Shown in pieces: positions 17,051-25,448 of a DNA stretch of 64,000 nucleotides; within the stretch, counting starts at the first letter, position 1; each line of letters opens with the position of its first letter. Source of the DNA: Streptomyces rubiginosohelvolus (GTDB taxonomy: Bacteria; Actinomycetota; Actinomycetes; Streptomycetales; Streptomycetaceae); the NCBI RefSeq assembly GCF_014649875.1, contig NZ_BMTW01000008.1, positions 18,956 to 82,955 of the forward strand, in the 5' to 3' direction. Position numbers and translations under genes: made by a program. The notes below the pieces were generated by a model that was not told the origin of the DNA, searched no databases, and was given only the letters and a program-made list of their open reading frames with translations.

Positions 17051-18036
17051 TTGGCGCCCTCGGCTTCCTTTGCTTCCTTCTCCGCCGCGATCTGGCGGGA
17101 CATGATCGTCGTCAGTTCGTACGCGGCGTGGGAGGCGGCCACGGAGGTGATCTCGGCGTGGTCGTACGCGGGGGCGACCTCGACCAGGTCGGCGGAGACC
17201 AGGTGGCAGGAGGAGAGCCCGCGCAGGATCTCCAGCAGCTCGCGGGAGGTGAGGCCGCCGGCCTCGGGGGTGCCGGTGCCGGGGGCGTGCGCGGGGTCGA
17301 GGACGTCGATGTCGATGGAGATGTACAGCGGCCGGTCGCCGATGCGCTGACGGAGCTGGTCGGCGATCTCGTCGACGCCGCGCCGCATGACGTCGGCGGA
17401 GGTGACGATGCCGAAGCCCATCTTCTCGTCGTCGGTCAGGTCCTGCTTGCCGTAGAGCGGGCCGCGGGTGCCGACGTGGGAGAGGGCTGAGGTGTCGAGG
17501 ATGCCCTCCTCGACGGCCCGGCGGAACGGGGTGCCGTGGGTGTACTCGGCGCCGAAGTAGGTGTCCCAGGTGTCCAGGTGCGCGTCGAAGTGGAGCAGGG
17601 CGACGGGCCCGTGCTTCTTGGCGACGGAGCGCAGGAGGGGCAGGGCGATGGTGTGGTCGCCGCCGAGGGTCATCAGGCGTGCGCCGGTGCCCAGCAGGTC
17701 GTCGGCCGCGCCCTCGATGGTCTCGACGGCCTCGTTGATGTTGAACGGGTTCGCCGCGATGTCGCCGGCGTCGGCGACCTGGGCGAGGGCGAAGGGGGAG
17801 GCGTCCTGGGCCGGGTTGTACGGGCGGAGCAGCCGGGAGGCCTCACGGATGGCGTTGCCGCCGAAGCGGGCGCCGGGCCGGTAGGAGACCCCGGTGTCGA
17901 AGGGCACGCCGACGACGGCGACGTCGGTACGCCCGACCTCGTCGAGCCGGGGCAGCCGGGCGAACGTCGCGGGCCCGGCGTAGCGGGGGACGCGGGAGGA
18001 GTCGATGGGGCCGCGCGGCGCATCGGTGCTGCTCAT
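17047..18036 (-). CDS. speB: Agmatinase / guanidinobutyrase-family ureohydrolase
   Basis: 329 residues with all Mn-binding ureohydrolase motifs: GGDHTIALP, HFDAHLDTWD (His149, Asp151, His153, Asp155) and SIDIDVLDPAHAPGTGTPE. It hydrolyses a guanidino group to urea plus an amine. In actinobacteria such speB-like enzymes act on agmatine or 4-guanidinobutyrate, which sequence alone does not separate. ATG 18036 has AAGGAAAGG upstream at a slightly long spacing; a longer frame would start inside the intergenic repeat array and is rejected. The stop overlaps the GTG of the ThDP gene, forming a two-gene operon. The symporter and PucR regulator beyond the repeats probably serve the same pathway. Confidence 0.9.
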   Translation of the reverse strand: MSSTDAPRGPIDSSRVPRYAGPATFARLPRLDEVGRTDVAVVGVPFDTGVSYRPGARFGGNAIREASRLLRPYNPAQDASPFALAQVADAGDIAANPFNINEAVETIEGAADDLLGTGARLMTLGGDHTIALPLLRSVAKKHGPVALLHFDAHLDTWDTYFGAEYTHGTPFRRAVEEGILDTSALSHVGTRGPLYGKQDLTDDEKMGFGIVTSADVMRRGVDEIADQLRQRIGDRPLYISIDIDVLDPAHAPGTGTPEAGGLTSRELLEILRGLSSCHLVSADLVEVAPAYDHAEITSVAASHAAYELTTIMSRQIAAEKEAKEAEGAK

Positions 18037-18123
18037 GGGGGGTGTGCCTTTCCTTCGGTTTCGTACGGTGTCAAGTGTGCGGGGTGCGGTGGGGTGCCGT
18101 GGTCGTCCGGCGGCCGCTTCGCC

Positions 18124-18378
18124 CTCAATCGCCGGGCGGGCTGATTCGCTCGGCCCGCCCGGCCACTTCCAGCCCGTCCGGCCGCAACCAGCCAGTCCGG
18201 CGATTGAGGACATCGGTGGGCTCGGCCGAACTCAGCCCGTCCGGCCACTTCCAGCCCGTCCGGCGATTGAGGACATCTTTGAGCTCAGCCAAACTCAGCC
18301 AGTCCGGCGATTGAGGACATCGGTGGGCTCGGCCGGATCCGGCGCAAGGGTTCCGTCCTCAAACGCCGGACGGGCTGG
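18124..18378. repeat. Intergenic repeat array (CAGCCMGTCCGGCGATTGAG family)
   Basis: The 322-nt space 18037-18358 holds no gene. Three full direct copies of a 26-bp element lie at 18189-18214, 18252-18277 and 18296-18321, inverted copies at 18124-18143 and 18355-18378, and truncated copies near 18170 and 18233. The first and third direct copies share 40 identical bp (18189-18228 and 18296-18335). The last inverted copy contains the stop codon of the symporter gene. Such dyad-forming repeats are common between Streptomyces genes; they may act as transcript ends or be mobile short repeats. Confidence 0.85.
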
Positions 18379-19858
18379 GGTGGCCCGGCGCGAGGGCCTC
18401 GTCCTCGGGCGCCGGACCGTCGGGGCGGCCCGCCAAGCGTTCGCGCCACGCGGCCAGCACAGCCGCATCCGTCGGCGGCGTAGCCAGCGACACGACCACG
18501 TACACGGCCAGCGACGCCAGCAGCCCGTAGTAGATCGGCTGATTGGCGAGGATCCCGTAGTGCCACATCAGCCCGACCACCGCGACACCCCCCACGCACA
18601 CCGCCGACAGCGCCCCGGCAGCCGTGCCGCGCCGCCACAGCAGCCCGCCGATGATCGGCACGAGCAGTCCGCCGACCAGCAGGTTGTAGGCCACGGTCAG
18701 CGCCTCCACCACATCATTCAGCGCGATGGCGATAAAGATGACAGCGATGCCCATGATGAGGATGAACGCCCGGTTCCCCTTGACCTCGTCATGCGCCTCG
18801 TCCCCGGTGCCACCCCCGCCGCGCCCGACGACCCCCCGCAACCGCGACCAGATGTCGTTGTTGGCGACCGTGGCGCAGGCGATCAGCGCACCGGAGGACG
18901 TCGACATCACGGCGGCCAGCGCGGCGGCGAGCACGAGCCCGCGCACCCCCACCGGCAGCTCGTCCTTGACGATCGTCGCGAAGGCGGAGTCGGCGCTCGC
19001 CAGGTTCGGGTACATCACCTTGGCTGCGGTGCCGATGACGGCCCCGGCGATGGCGTAGACGAGACAGTACGTACCGGCGACCGTCCCGCCCCACCGCGCC
19101 GTCGTGTCGCTGCGCGCGGTGAAGACCCGCTGCCAGATGTCCTGCCCGATGAGCATGCCGAAGGTGTAGATCAGGACGTACGTGAAGATCGTCTCGCCGC
19201 CGATGCCGAGCGGGTCGAAGTACTCGGTCGGCAGCTGGGCCTTCATCTCGCTGAAGCCGCCCGCCTTGATGACGGCGATGGGCAGCAGGAGCAGCAGCAG
19301 TCCGATGGTCTTGACGACGAACTGGACCATGTCGGTCAGGGTGATCGACCACATGCCGCCGAGCGTCGAGTACGCGACGACGATGGTGCCGCCGAGGACG
19401 ATGGCGACGGTCCGGTTCACGTCGAAGAGGACGTCGAAGATGGTGGCGTACGCGATGGTCGAGGTGACCGCGAGCATCAGCGTGTACGCCCACATGACGA
19501 CGCCGGAGATGATCCCGGCCCGCCCGCCGTAGCGAAGGTCGAGCATCTCGGAGACGGTGTAGACCTTCAGCCGGGCGATCCGTGCCGAGAAGAAGACGGA
19601 GAGCGCGAGGAGCCCGAGGCCGATGGTGAAGACCATCCACGCGCCGGAGAGCCCGTACTGGTAGCCGAGGCCGACGCCGCCGATGGTGGAGGCGCCGCCG
19701 AGGACGATGGCGGCCATGGTGCCGGAGTACATGGCGGGCCCGAGGCGGCGTCCGGCGACCAGGAACTCGCTCTTGGACTTGGCGCGGCGCATGCCCCACC
19801 AGCCCATGGCGAGCATGCCGGCCAGGTAGACGACGATCACGGCGTAGTCGACAGCCAT
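18359..19858 (-). CDS. Sodium:solute symporter (SSS family)
   Basis: 499 residues with about 13 hydrophobic helices in SSS/PutP order. It starts MAVDYAVIVVYLAGMLAMGWWG, with the family segment SEFLVAGRRLGPAMYSGTMAA and the conserved GGASTIGGVGLGYQYG helix. It imports an organic solute with Na+ across the cell membrane. Between the ureohydrolase/ThDP operon and a PucR regulator, the solute may be a guanidino or other nitrogen compound (inference). ATG 19858 follows GGAGGGAAGCCC. The last codons (..PSPSGV, stop) are encoded by an inverted copy of the intergenic repeat, so the native C-terminus seems to have been replaced by repeat-encoded residues. Confidence 0.9.
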   Translation of the reverse strand: MAVDYAVIVVYLAGMLAMGWWGMRRAKSKSEFLVAGRRLGPAMYSGTMAAIVLGGASTIGGVGLGYQYGLSGAWMVFTIGLGLLALSVFFSARIARLKVYTVSEMLDLRYGGRAGIISGVVMWAYTLMLAVTSTIAYATIFDVLFDVNRTVAIVLGGTIVVAYSTLGGMWSITLTDMVQFVVKTIGLLLLLLPIAVIKAGGFSEMKAQLPTEYFDPLGIGGETIFTYVLIYTFGMLIGQDIWQRVFTARSDTTARWGGTVAGTYCLVYAIAGAVIGTAAKVMYPNLASADSAFATIVKDELPVGVRGLVLAAALAAVMSTSSGALIACATVANNDIWSRLRGVVGRGGGGTGDEAHDEVKGNRAFILIMGIAVIFIAIALNDVVEALTVAYNLLVGGLLVPIIGGLLWRRGTAAGALSAVCVGGVAVVGLMWHYGILANQPIYYGLLASLAVYVVVSLATPPTDAAVLAAWRERLAGRPDGPAPEDEALAPGHPSPSGV

Positions 19859-19962
19859 GGGCTTCCCTCCGTCTCGCGCAAACAGATGTACGTGCGAGGA
19901 AGACGGTAGGTGGCCGAAAGCCGACGCTGAAGTGTACGTTTCCTCCACTCTCACCGAGCTGA

Positions 19963-21519
19963 ATGGATGAACCGTCCATGCCGACCCCTCCCGCGGGCAC
20001 CACACCCCCGTCGGCCCCGCCCTCGCCCCCCGGCCCGCCGACCCCGCCCATCCCTCTGACGGAGCTGCTGGCGAGCAAGGATCTGGGCCTGCGCCGGATC
20101 GCGGGCCCGGCCGAGGCCGAGCTGCTCTGGGTGCACACCTCGGAGATGGCGGACCCGTATCCGTACCTCCTCGGCGGCGAGCTGCTGCTGAGCGCCGGGG
20201 TGCTGCTGACGGACCCGGACCACTACGTCGGCCGGCTGGTGGCGGCGGGGGCGGCGGCGCTGGGGTTCGGGGTGCGCCCGGTGCACGAGACGGTGCCCGG
20301 GGCGCTGATCGAGGCGTGCGACCGGCAGGGCCTGCCGCTGCTGGAGGTACCGCCGGAGACCCCGTTCACGGCGATCGCGCGGGCGGTGTGGCGGCTGATG
20401 GCCGAGGCGCGCCACCGCGAGCTGCGCCGGGTGACCCGCGCCCAGCAGGCCCTGGCGACGGCGGCGGCCCGCCCTGACCCCGTACCGGCGGTCCTGCACC
20501 AGCTGGCGACGCATCTCGGCGGCCGGGCGGTACTGCTGACGGCACGGGGCGAGGAGGTCCACGCGGCGGGCCGCCGCCTGCCCCCGGAGCCGGCGGGAGC
20601 CCTGACGCGCCTGGCCCGCGTGGTGGCCCGGGAACGCCCCGGTTCCCCCGCGTCGGCCACGGACACCCACGGCGACACGCATCTGTCGGCGTACGCGCTG
20701 GGCGGCGGCGACGGCCTGGTCCTGGCGCTGGCGGCCGGGCGGCGGGAGTCCGGCGACCACACGGTGGCGGGCATCGCCGTGGTCCTCCTCTCCCTCCTGG
20801 CCGCCCCGCACCAGGGCGCGGACGCGGCGGGCCGTTCGGCGGCCCTGGTCCGCATGCTCCTGGGCGCCACCCCCGACGAGGTGGCCCCACTCCTCGGCTC
20901 CACCGGCCCCTGGACGGTGATCCACGCCCGCCGCACGGACGGCGCCCCGGCGGACGCCCTGACGGCCGGGGCCCTGGGCGCGTCGCTGGGCACGGCCCTG
21001 GTGGACGCGGGCCGCGGGGGCGGCGAGGCGGTACGGCTGCTGCTGCCGGGCGAAGCGGTACGGCCGATGCAGGAGAACGAGGCAGCACGGCCGCTGCCGG
21101 AGGCTGAGGCGGACAGAATCACCCCGCAGCCAGGCTGGACGCTCGGCGCGTCCGCCCCCACCCCCGTCACCGCGCTCGACGCCGCCGACGCCCTGGCCGC
21201 CCGCGCCCTGGCCCACGCACAGGCGACCCGCACCCCACTGACGGTGGACGCGCCCGTGAGCGGGCTCGCCGCCCTGGTCCCGCCGGAGGAGGCGGCCGCC
21301 CACGCCCGCGCCCTCCTCGCCCCGCTCACCGCGCCGCTGGCCGACACCCTGCGCTGCTGGCTCTCGCTGCACGGCAACTGGGACCGTACGGCGGTGGCGC
21401 TCGGCGTCCACCGCAACACGGTGCGCCAACGCATCGGGCGGTGCGGGGAGTTGCTGGACGCGGACCTGGACGACATGGACGTACGGGCGGAGCTGTGGTT
21501 CGCGCTGCGGCAGGGGTGA
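19963..21519 (+). CDS. PucR family transcriptional regulator
   Basis: 518 residues. A Pro-rich N-terminus (about 30 residues) precedes a PucR N-terminal domain (PLTELLASKDLGLRRIAGP..LLGGELLLSAGVLL). The C-terminal PucR helix-turn-helix is clear (LSLHGNWDRTAVALGVHRNTVRQRIGRC, about 464-491). PucR-type proteins control purine, amino-acid or polyamine use in response to nitrogen supply. The gene is divergent from the symporter across 104 bp that carry two TGTACGT copies (19887 and 19933), a possible binding site. ATG 19963 and ATG 19978 are both possible starts, each with a weak ribosome site. It probably controls the symporter and the ureohydrolase/ThDP operon. Confidence 0.9.
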   Translation: MDEPSMPTPPAGTTPPSAPPSPPGPPTPPIPLTELLASKDLGLRRIAGPAEAELLWVHTSEMADPYPYLLGGELLLSAGVLLTDPDHYVGRLVAAGAAALGFGVRPVHETVPGALIEACDRQGLPLLEVPPETPFTAIARAVWRLMAEARHRELRRVTRAQQALATAAARPDPVPAVLHQLATHLGGRAVLLTARGEEVHAAGRRLPPEPAGALTRLARVVARERPGSPASATDTHGDTHLSAYALGGGDGLVLALAAGRRESGDHTVAGIAVVLLSLLAAPHQGADAAGRSAALVRMLLGATPDEVAPLLGSTGPWTVIHARRTDGAPADALTAGALGASLGTALVDAGRGGGEAVRLLLPGEAVRPMQENEAARPLPEAEADRITPQPGWTLGASAPTPVTALDAADALAARALAHAQATRTPLTVDAPVSGLAALVPPEEAAAHARALLAPLTAPLADTLRCWLSLHGNWDRTAVALGVHRNTVRQRIGRCGELLDADLDDMDVRAELWFALRQG

Positions 21520-21639
21520 GCGCGGAAGACCGGGCCCTCGTGTCACCGATGAGTTTCGGCACCCACCCCTGTCCTATGGATGAACACCGCGACGAGCCCC
21601 GCCGCGGGCTCACGGACAGACGGACAGGCGGTACCGACG

Positions 21640-21909
21640 ATGGACAAGCAATTCACCGCGACTCTGCGGAAGAGCCCGAGCAAGGGCGGCTGGACCTATG
21701 TGGTGTGGCCCGAGTCGGCCGAGTTCTTCGGCACCCGCGGCCTGGTGAAGGTCCGGGGCACCGTCGACGGCCACCCGTTCCGGAGTTCGTTCATGGCCCT
21801 GGGCGACGGCACGCACAAGCTGCCCGTGAAGGCGGACGTACGCAAGGCGATCGGCAAGGAGGAGGGGGACACCGTGACCGTCCGCCTGGAGGAGCGCATT
21901 TCCGACTGA
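21640..21909 (+). CDS. DUF1905 domain protein
   Basis: 89 residues, a single DUF1905 beta-barrel-like domain (FTATLRKSPSKGGWTYVVWPESAEFFGTRG, VKVRGTVDGHPFRSSFMALGDGTHKLPVKADVRKAIGKEEGDTVTVRLEE). ATG 21640 is chosen because MDKQFTATL is the usual beginning; ATG 21580 would add 20 unrelated residues. Function is unknown for the family. A second DUF1905 protein, fused to a YdeI-type tail, is at 38214-38648. The gene lies 36 nt upstream of a GNAT gene and may be cotranscribed with it. Confidence 0.8.
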   Translation: MDKQFTATLRKSPSKGGWTYVVWPESAEFFGTRGLVKVRGTVDGHPFRSSFMALGDGTHKLPVKADVRKAIGKEEGDTVTVRLEERISD

Positions 21910-21945
21910 CCAGGGGCGGGTAGGACACCCCCTATCCTCGCCCCC

Positions 21946-22797
21946 ATGCCTCCTGTCGTACGGCGCACCCTGTCCCGCTTCGACACCCCCCGGGCGCTGC
22001 GCGCGCTGAGCGTGTGGACACCGGCCGACGCCCCGGCCGGGGGCCTGCACCCCGGGGACGTGGGCTGGCTGCTGCGCCACGCGGACGCGACGGTCCACCT
22101 CTGGGTCGACGCGCGGGGCACGGGACGGCCCGACCCTCGACTCGACCCCCGGCACGACGCCGCGGCCCCGGTCGCGGTGGGCTTTCTCGACGGACGCGTC
22201 CTCCGGGTGACGGCAGCGCCCGACGCCGACCTCGGGGCGCTCGCGGCGGACGCCGAGGAGTTGCTCGTACCGGGCATCGACCGGTCCGACGGCCTGCCCG
22301 TACCGGGGTGGCACCCCCACCCGGAGGAGACCCGGCTCGTCCTGTCCTGGACCCCGCAGCCGGTGACGACCCGCGCCGAACCGGTCGGCGAGCCCGATGC
22401 CGCCGACCGGGTACTGATCCACAGGGCGGCCTTCCCCGGGTCGAAGTTCGGCCTGAAGCACTGGGAGACGATGCGGGCGGCCCCGGCGGGCCACATGTCG
22501 GTGGAGACGCTCGTCCGCACACCCGACGGCGATCCGGCAGCCGCCGCGACGGGCTGGTTCGCGGGCGCGGGCCGATGCGCCCTGCTCGAACCGGTCGGCA
22601 CTCACCCGGACCACCGCGGCCACGGCTACGGCCGCGACGCCGTCCTGGGCACGTGCGCGGCCCTCGCCGACCGGGGCGCGAGCGCGGTGGCCGTCGTGAC
22701 TCCGGCCCACAACGAGGCGGCGGTGGCGCTCTACACATCGGCCGGATTCACCGTCGTACGCGAGAACCGCGACTGGATCCGGCCTCGCCGGGCGTGA
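21946..22797 (+). CDS. GNAT family N-acetyltransferase
   Basis: 283 residues. The C-terminal half is a GNAT domain with acetyl-CoA motif A (LEPVGTHPDHRGHGYGRDAVLGTCAAL) and the usual end (AHNEAAVALYTSAGFTVVRENRDWIR). The N-terminal about 130 residues are Asp/Pro-rich and may be a second, degenerate GNAT-like domain. The acceptor substrate is unknown. ATG 21946 has no clear Shine-Dalgarno but TATCCT lies about 14 nt upstream, so a very short leader is possible. It converges on the pseudogene and the DUF1707 gene. Confidence 0.85.
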   Translation: MPPVVRRTLSRFDTPRALRALSVWTPADAPAGGLHPGDVGWLLRHADATVHLWVDARGTGRPDPRLDPRHDAAAPVAVGFLDGRVLRVTAAPDADLGALAADAEELLVPGIDRSDGLPVPGWHPHPEETRLVLSWTPQPVTTRAEPVGEPDAADRVLIHRAAFPGSKFGLKHWETMRAAPAGHMSVETLVRTPDGDPAAAATGWFAGAGRCALLEPVGTHPDHRGHGYGRDAVLGTCAALADRGASAVAVVTPAHNEAAVALYTSAGFTVVRENRDWIRPRRA

Positions 22798-22823
22798 ACG
22801 CCTCGCCACTACCCTTTACCGGC

Positions 22824-22971
22824 ATGGGCATATGCATCGACGTGCTGATCGTCGACTGGGACCATCATGTCCGCGCCGGGCGAGGATCAGCGATACGCGA
22901 TGCGCGGGTGGGGTGACGTCATCGACCAAGCCCAGCAGCGTGGTTGGGGCGCCGTCGGGCTGCCCTGCTGA
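22824..22971 (+). pseudogene. Remnant of a small protein gene (internal deletion/frameshift)
   Basis: ATG 22824 opens a convincing N-terminus (MGICIDVLIVDWDHHVRAG) that runs out of sense at once. A different frame from about 22875 reads EDQRYAMRGWGDVIDQAQ then QRGWGAVGLPC and stops at TGA 22969-22971. The beginning and end resemble, from memory, Streptomyces hypothetical proteins that begin with a VLIVDW segment and end in RGWG.VGLPC. I read this as both ends of such a gene joined after loss of the middle. TACCCT at 22811 could be its old -10. It is too short to make a normal product. Confidence 0.5.
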
Positions 22972-22980
22972 GCAACAGGC

Positions 22981-23604
22981 TCAGTCCCGCGCCCCGTTGC
23001 CGTCCAGCTTCCGGCGTTCGCGCTTGCTGGGGTGGCGGATGACCACGCCGGCCATGCCGCCGGACCCGGTGAGCCGGATCAGTGGCGTTCCCGGGAGGCG
23101 GTCGGGCGTGGTCCTGTCCTTCAGGCCGCCGAAGCCGGGGTCCATGCCGGTGGTGTCCGTGGCCCAGCCGTCCGGGATCACGATCGTGACGCCCGAGGTC
23201 TCCCCGTACGCCTCCACCACGACCGCCGTGAGGCGGCACTCGGCCCGGGTGAAGTCGAGGCTCACCCCGCCCACGCCCGCGTGCGCGATCACGTGCCCGG
23301 GGACCTCCCAGCGGCCGGGGCCCCGGGACGCGCCGTACATGCCGCCCTTGAGCACCAGCGGCGGCAGGTTCTCCGCTGCCGATGACGGTGGCTTCGGCAG
23401 GTCGGCTGTCAGGACGGCCAGTTCGGCGTAGGTCTTCGACGTCAGCGCCTGCTCCAGGCGGGTATCCAGCTCATCGAGGTCGATGCGCCCCTCGGCCGCC
23501 GCATCGCGCAGCTGCTCCACCACTGCTTCCCGGTCGTCGTGAGAAGCGCGGAGCTCTCCTGATGGGCCGGGGCGTGGAGTGGGCTCCGGGGGCTGGGAAG
23601 TCAT
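22981..23604 (-). CDS. DUF1707 domain protein (LiaF-like C-terminal part)
   Basis: 207 residues. The N-terminal DUF1707 (LRASHDDREAVVEQLRDAAAEGRIDLDELDTRLEQALTSKTYAELAVLTADLP, residues about 16-68) is typical of actinobacteria. The C-terminal part has beta-rich repeats (GGVSLDFTRAECRLTAVVVEAYGETSGVTIVIPDGWATDTTG) like the cell-wall-stress LiaF-type domain. There is no membrane segment, so it is probably cytoplasmic or membrane-associated; function unknown. ATG 23604 lacks a Shine-Dalgarno, but TATCCT ends 8 nt upstream, so the message may be leaderless. Three 22-bp tandem repeats lie in its upstream region. A second DUF1707 protein is at 48791-49333. Confidence 0.85.
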   Translation of the reverse strand: MTSQPPEPTPRPGPSGELRASHDDREAVVEQLRDAAAEGRIDLDELDTRLEQALTSKTYAELAVLTADLPKPPSSAAENLPPLVLKGGMYGASRGPGRWEVPGHVIAHAGVGGVSLDFTRAECRLTAVVVEAYGETSGVTIVIPDGWATDTTGMDPGFGGLKDRTTPDRLPGTPLIRLTGSGGMAGVVIRHPSKRERRKLDGNGARD

Positions 23605-23669
23605 GATCCCAAGGATAGGCAGTGGGCGGACCGGGCGAACAGGGGCAGCGCATGGCGAGCGCCGCCCCC

Positions 23670-23735
23670 TGCGATGCCCTCGTACCGGGGTTGCGATGCC
23701 CTCGTACCGGCGTTGCGGCGCGCTTGTACCGGCGT
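23670..23735. repeat. Three 22-bp tandem repeats
   Basis: Units start at 23670, 23692 and 23714. The first two differ at one base and share TGCGATGCCCTCGTACCGG; the third is diverged (TGCGGCGCGCTTGTACCGG) but keeps the length. They lie in the 180-bp space between the DUF1707 gene start (23604) and the end of the FG-GAP gene (23785), thus upstream of the DUF1707 gene. Confidence 0.85.
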
Positions 23736-23784
23736 ATCGCGCGGAATGTCCGCCGACCATGCCCATGCCTCGTGAACGGCCCCC

Positions 23785-25206
23785 TCAGCCAAGCCAGTTG
23801 CCGAAGCGGACCGCCGACGGCGTCACGCCCAGGCTCGCCTCGCCGAAGGAGACGCTGCCCTTCGTGACCGGGCCCGTACGGCTGCCCTTGAAGAGCCAGA
23901 CGCCGCCCTGGTTGGTGTTCTCGCCGGGGGCCGCCACCGCCAGCATGGCCGGTACGTTCTTGGCCCCGGACACCACGTGGACCTCGCCGCCGAACGCGTC
24001 GCCCTGCTCGTCGACGCCGGGGACGTCCGCCGTGGACTGGCCGATCACCTTCGTGTCGGCGCCCGTGATGCCCGAGGCGCGGCCCTTGAAGATCAGGACT
24101 CCGCCGGCGTCCTTCGCCGTGCCGACGTCCTCGCCCGGCAGGCCCACGACGACCTCGCCGTAACCGTCGCCGTCCAGGTCCCCCACCGCGGCGCTCGCGC
24201 CCATGGCGTCGCCCTTCTCGTCGGCGCCCGGTACCCCGGCGGTGTCCTGGGTGATCCACTTCGGCTTCACGGACGTGTTCTGCCCCTTGGGGCCGCCGAG
24301 GGCGACCGCCACCGCGCCGCCCTTGCTCGGGAAGTCCACGTCGCTGTCCAGGCCGGTGGGCTGTCGGGTGAAGACCAGGTCCGGGTATGCGTCGCCGTTG
24401 ACCGAACCGACCGTCACCGAGGCGTGGTTGAGGTACGTGCCCGGCGCGGTGACGATGGGGGTGCGGGTGAAGCCCGTACCGGTGGACAGGTACAGCGACG
24501 TCCCTCCGCAGTCCGGCTCGTCGTTGCAGCCGGTGCTCACCAACAGATCGTCCTTGCCGTCGTTGTTGATGTCCGCGGCCTGCAGACCCTCGTAGGTCGT
24601 GACACCGTCTTCCGTGAGCACCGTGCGGGTGCTCCCGACCGAGCCGTCCGTGCCGATCTTCTCGCTCAGCACGACCTTCCCGGCCCAGTCGGCGTGGTCG
24701 ATCCCGGCCACGTCCGCCCGGCCGTCGCCGTCGAAGTCGCCGACCGCGTTGCCCTGGCCCTGGAACTCGACGGCCCGTGTGCCTGGACCGCTCGTGCCTC
24801 CGAACAGGATGATCGGGCGGCCGTTTCCGGCCGAGACCAGCAGGTCGGTGTAGCCGTCAGCGTCGATGTCGGCGGGCGCCGAACCGCCGAAGCGCGCGTT
24901 CGCGGTGGCCGAGCCGGGGACTCCGGCCGTGTCCTGGTTGATCACCTGGTGCCGGGCCGGGCTGATGCCCTTCGCATCGCCCGGATACACCGCCACGTAA
25001 CCGGCCTTCTTGATGCCGGAGACCGTCCCGTCGGGCACCGAGGCGATCATGTCCTCGTACCCGTCACCGTTGAAGTCGACCTGCTGGCGGACGGCGGAGG
25101 CCTGCGGGGCCGCCACCGCCGCACCGGAGAGGGCCGGGGCGGCGGTCGCCGTGGCGGCGAGCGTCACGAGGATCGCCGAAGTGGTACGGAGTCGAGAAGT
25201 CTTCAT
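23785..25206 (-). CDS. Secreted FG-GAP/integrin-alpha-like repeat protein
   Basis: 473 residues with a Sec signal peptide (MKTSRLRTTSAILVTLAATATAAPALSG, cleavage near AVAAP). The mature protein is a run of FG-GAP beta-propeller repeats with Ca-binding DxDxDG loops: DFNGDGYEDM, DIDADGYTDL, DFDGDGRADV, DINNDGKDDL, VNGDAYPDL and DLDGDGYGEV. It is probably an extracellular seven-bladed propeller, possibly for adhesion or carbohydrate binding; no catalytic domain is seen. ATG 25206 has GGGGGA upstream, and ATG 25212 two codons earlier lies inside that ribosome site. It is divergent from the methyltransferase across 242 bp. Confidence 0.88.
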   Translation of the reverse strand: MKTSRLRTTSAILVTLAATATAAPALSGAAVAAPQASAVRQQVDFNGDGYEDMIASVPDGTVSGIKKAGYVAVYPGDAKGISPARHQVINQDTAGVPGSATANARFGGSAPADIDADGYTDLLVSAGNGRPIILFGGTSGPGTRAVEFQGQGNAVGDFDGDGRADVAGIDHADWAGKVVLSEKIGTDGSVGSTRTVLTEDGVTTYEGLQAADINNDGKDDLLVSTGCNDEPDCGGTSLYLSTGTGFTRTPIVTAPGTYLNHASVTVGSVNGDAYPDLVFTRQPTGLDSDVDFPSKGGAVAVALGGPKGQNTSVKPKWITQDTAGVPGADEKGDAMGASAAVGDLDGDGYGEVVVGLPGEDVGTAKDAGGVLIFKGRASGITGADTKVIGQSTADVPGVDEQGDAFGGEVHVVSGAKNVPAMLAVAAPGENTNQGGVWLFKGSRTGPVTKGSVSFGEASLGVTPSAVRFGNWLG

Positions 25207-25390
25207 GGTCATCCCCCGGATGCGCGCGTGCGTACTGCGGGCGGGCCTACTGCCCGCCATCTGCCCAGAAAGACCATCCGTGCGGCGAATGGTTGTGCAC
25301 TCCGGCCCCGGACGATTTACCCGCCGGCCGCCCAGGAGCCGCCTGCGAGCTGTCTGGGCATTGCCTACGTGGCTGGCTTCGGCGCCATCT

Positions 25391-25409
25391 TCTTGCGTTA
25401 TGGGCAAGA
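25391..25409. promoter_or_regulatory. Dyad upstream of His-rich methyltransferase
   Basis: TCTTGC-N7-GCAAGA perfect inverted repeat, about 40 bp before the methyltransferase start. TACGCT at 25436-25441 could be the -10, 7 nt before ATG, which would give a leaderless or very short-leader message. The dyad resembles the TTGC..GCAA form of nickel-regulator sites, but the spacing (7 rather than 9) does not fit. Confidence 0.4.
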
Positions 25410-25448
25410 TTGCATGCGTCAGGCGCAGGAGACCGTACGCTCGATCTC

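Noticed and set aside
18124..18378. CRISPR array
   Set aside because: Repeats occur in both orientations, are partly truncated and have irregular, related spacers; no cas genes are near.
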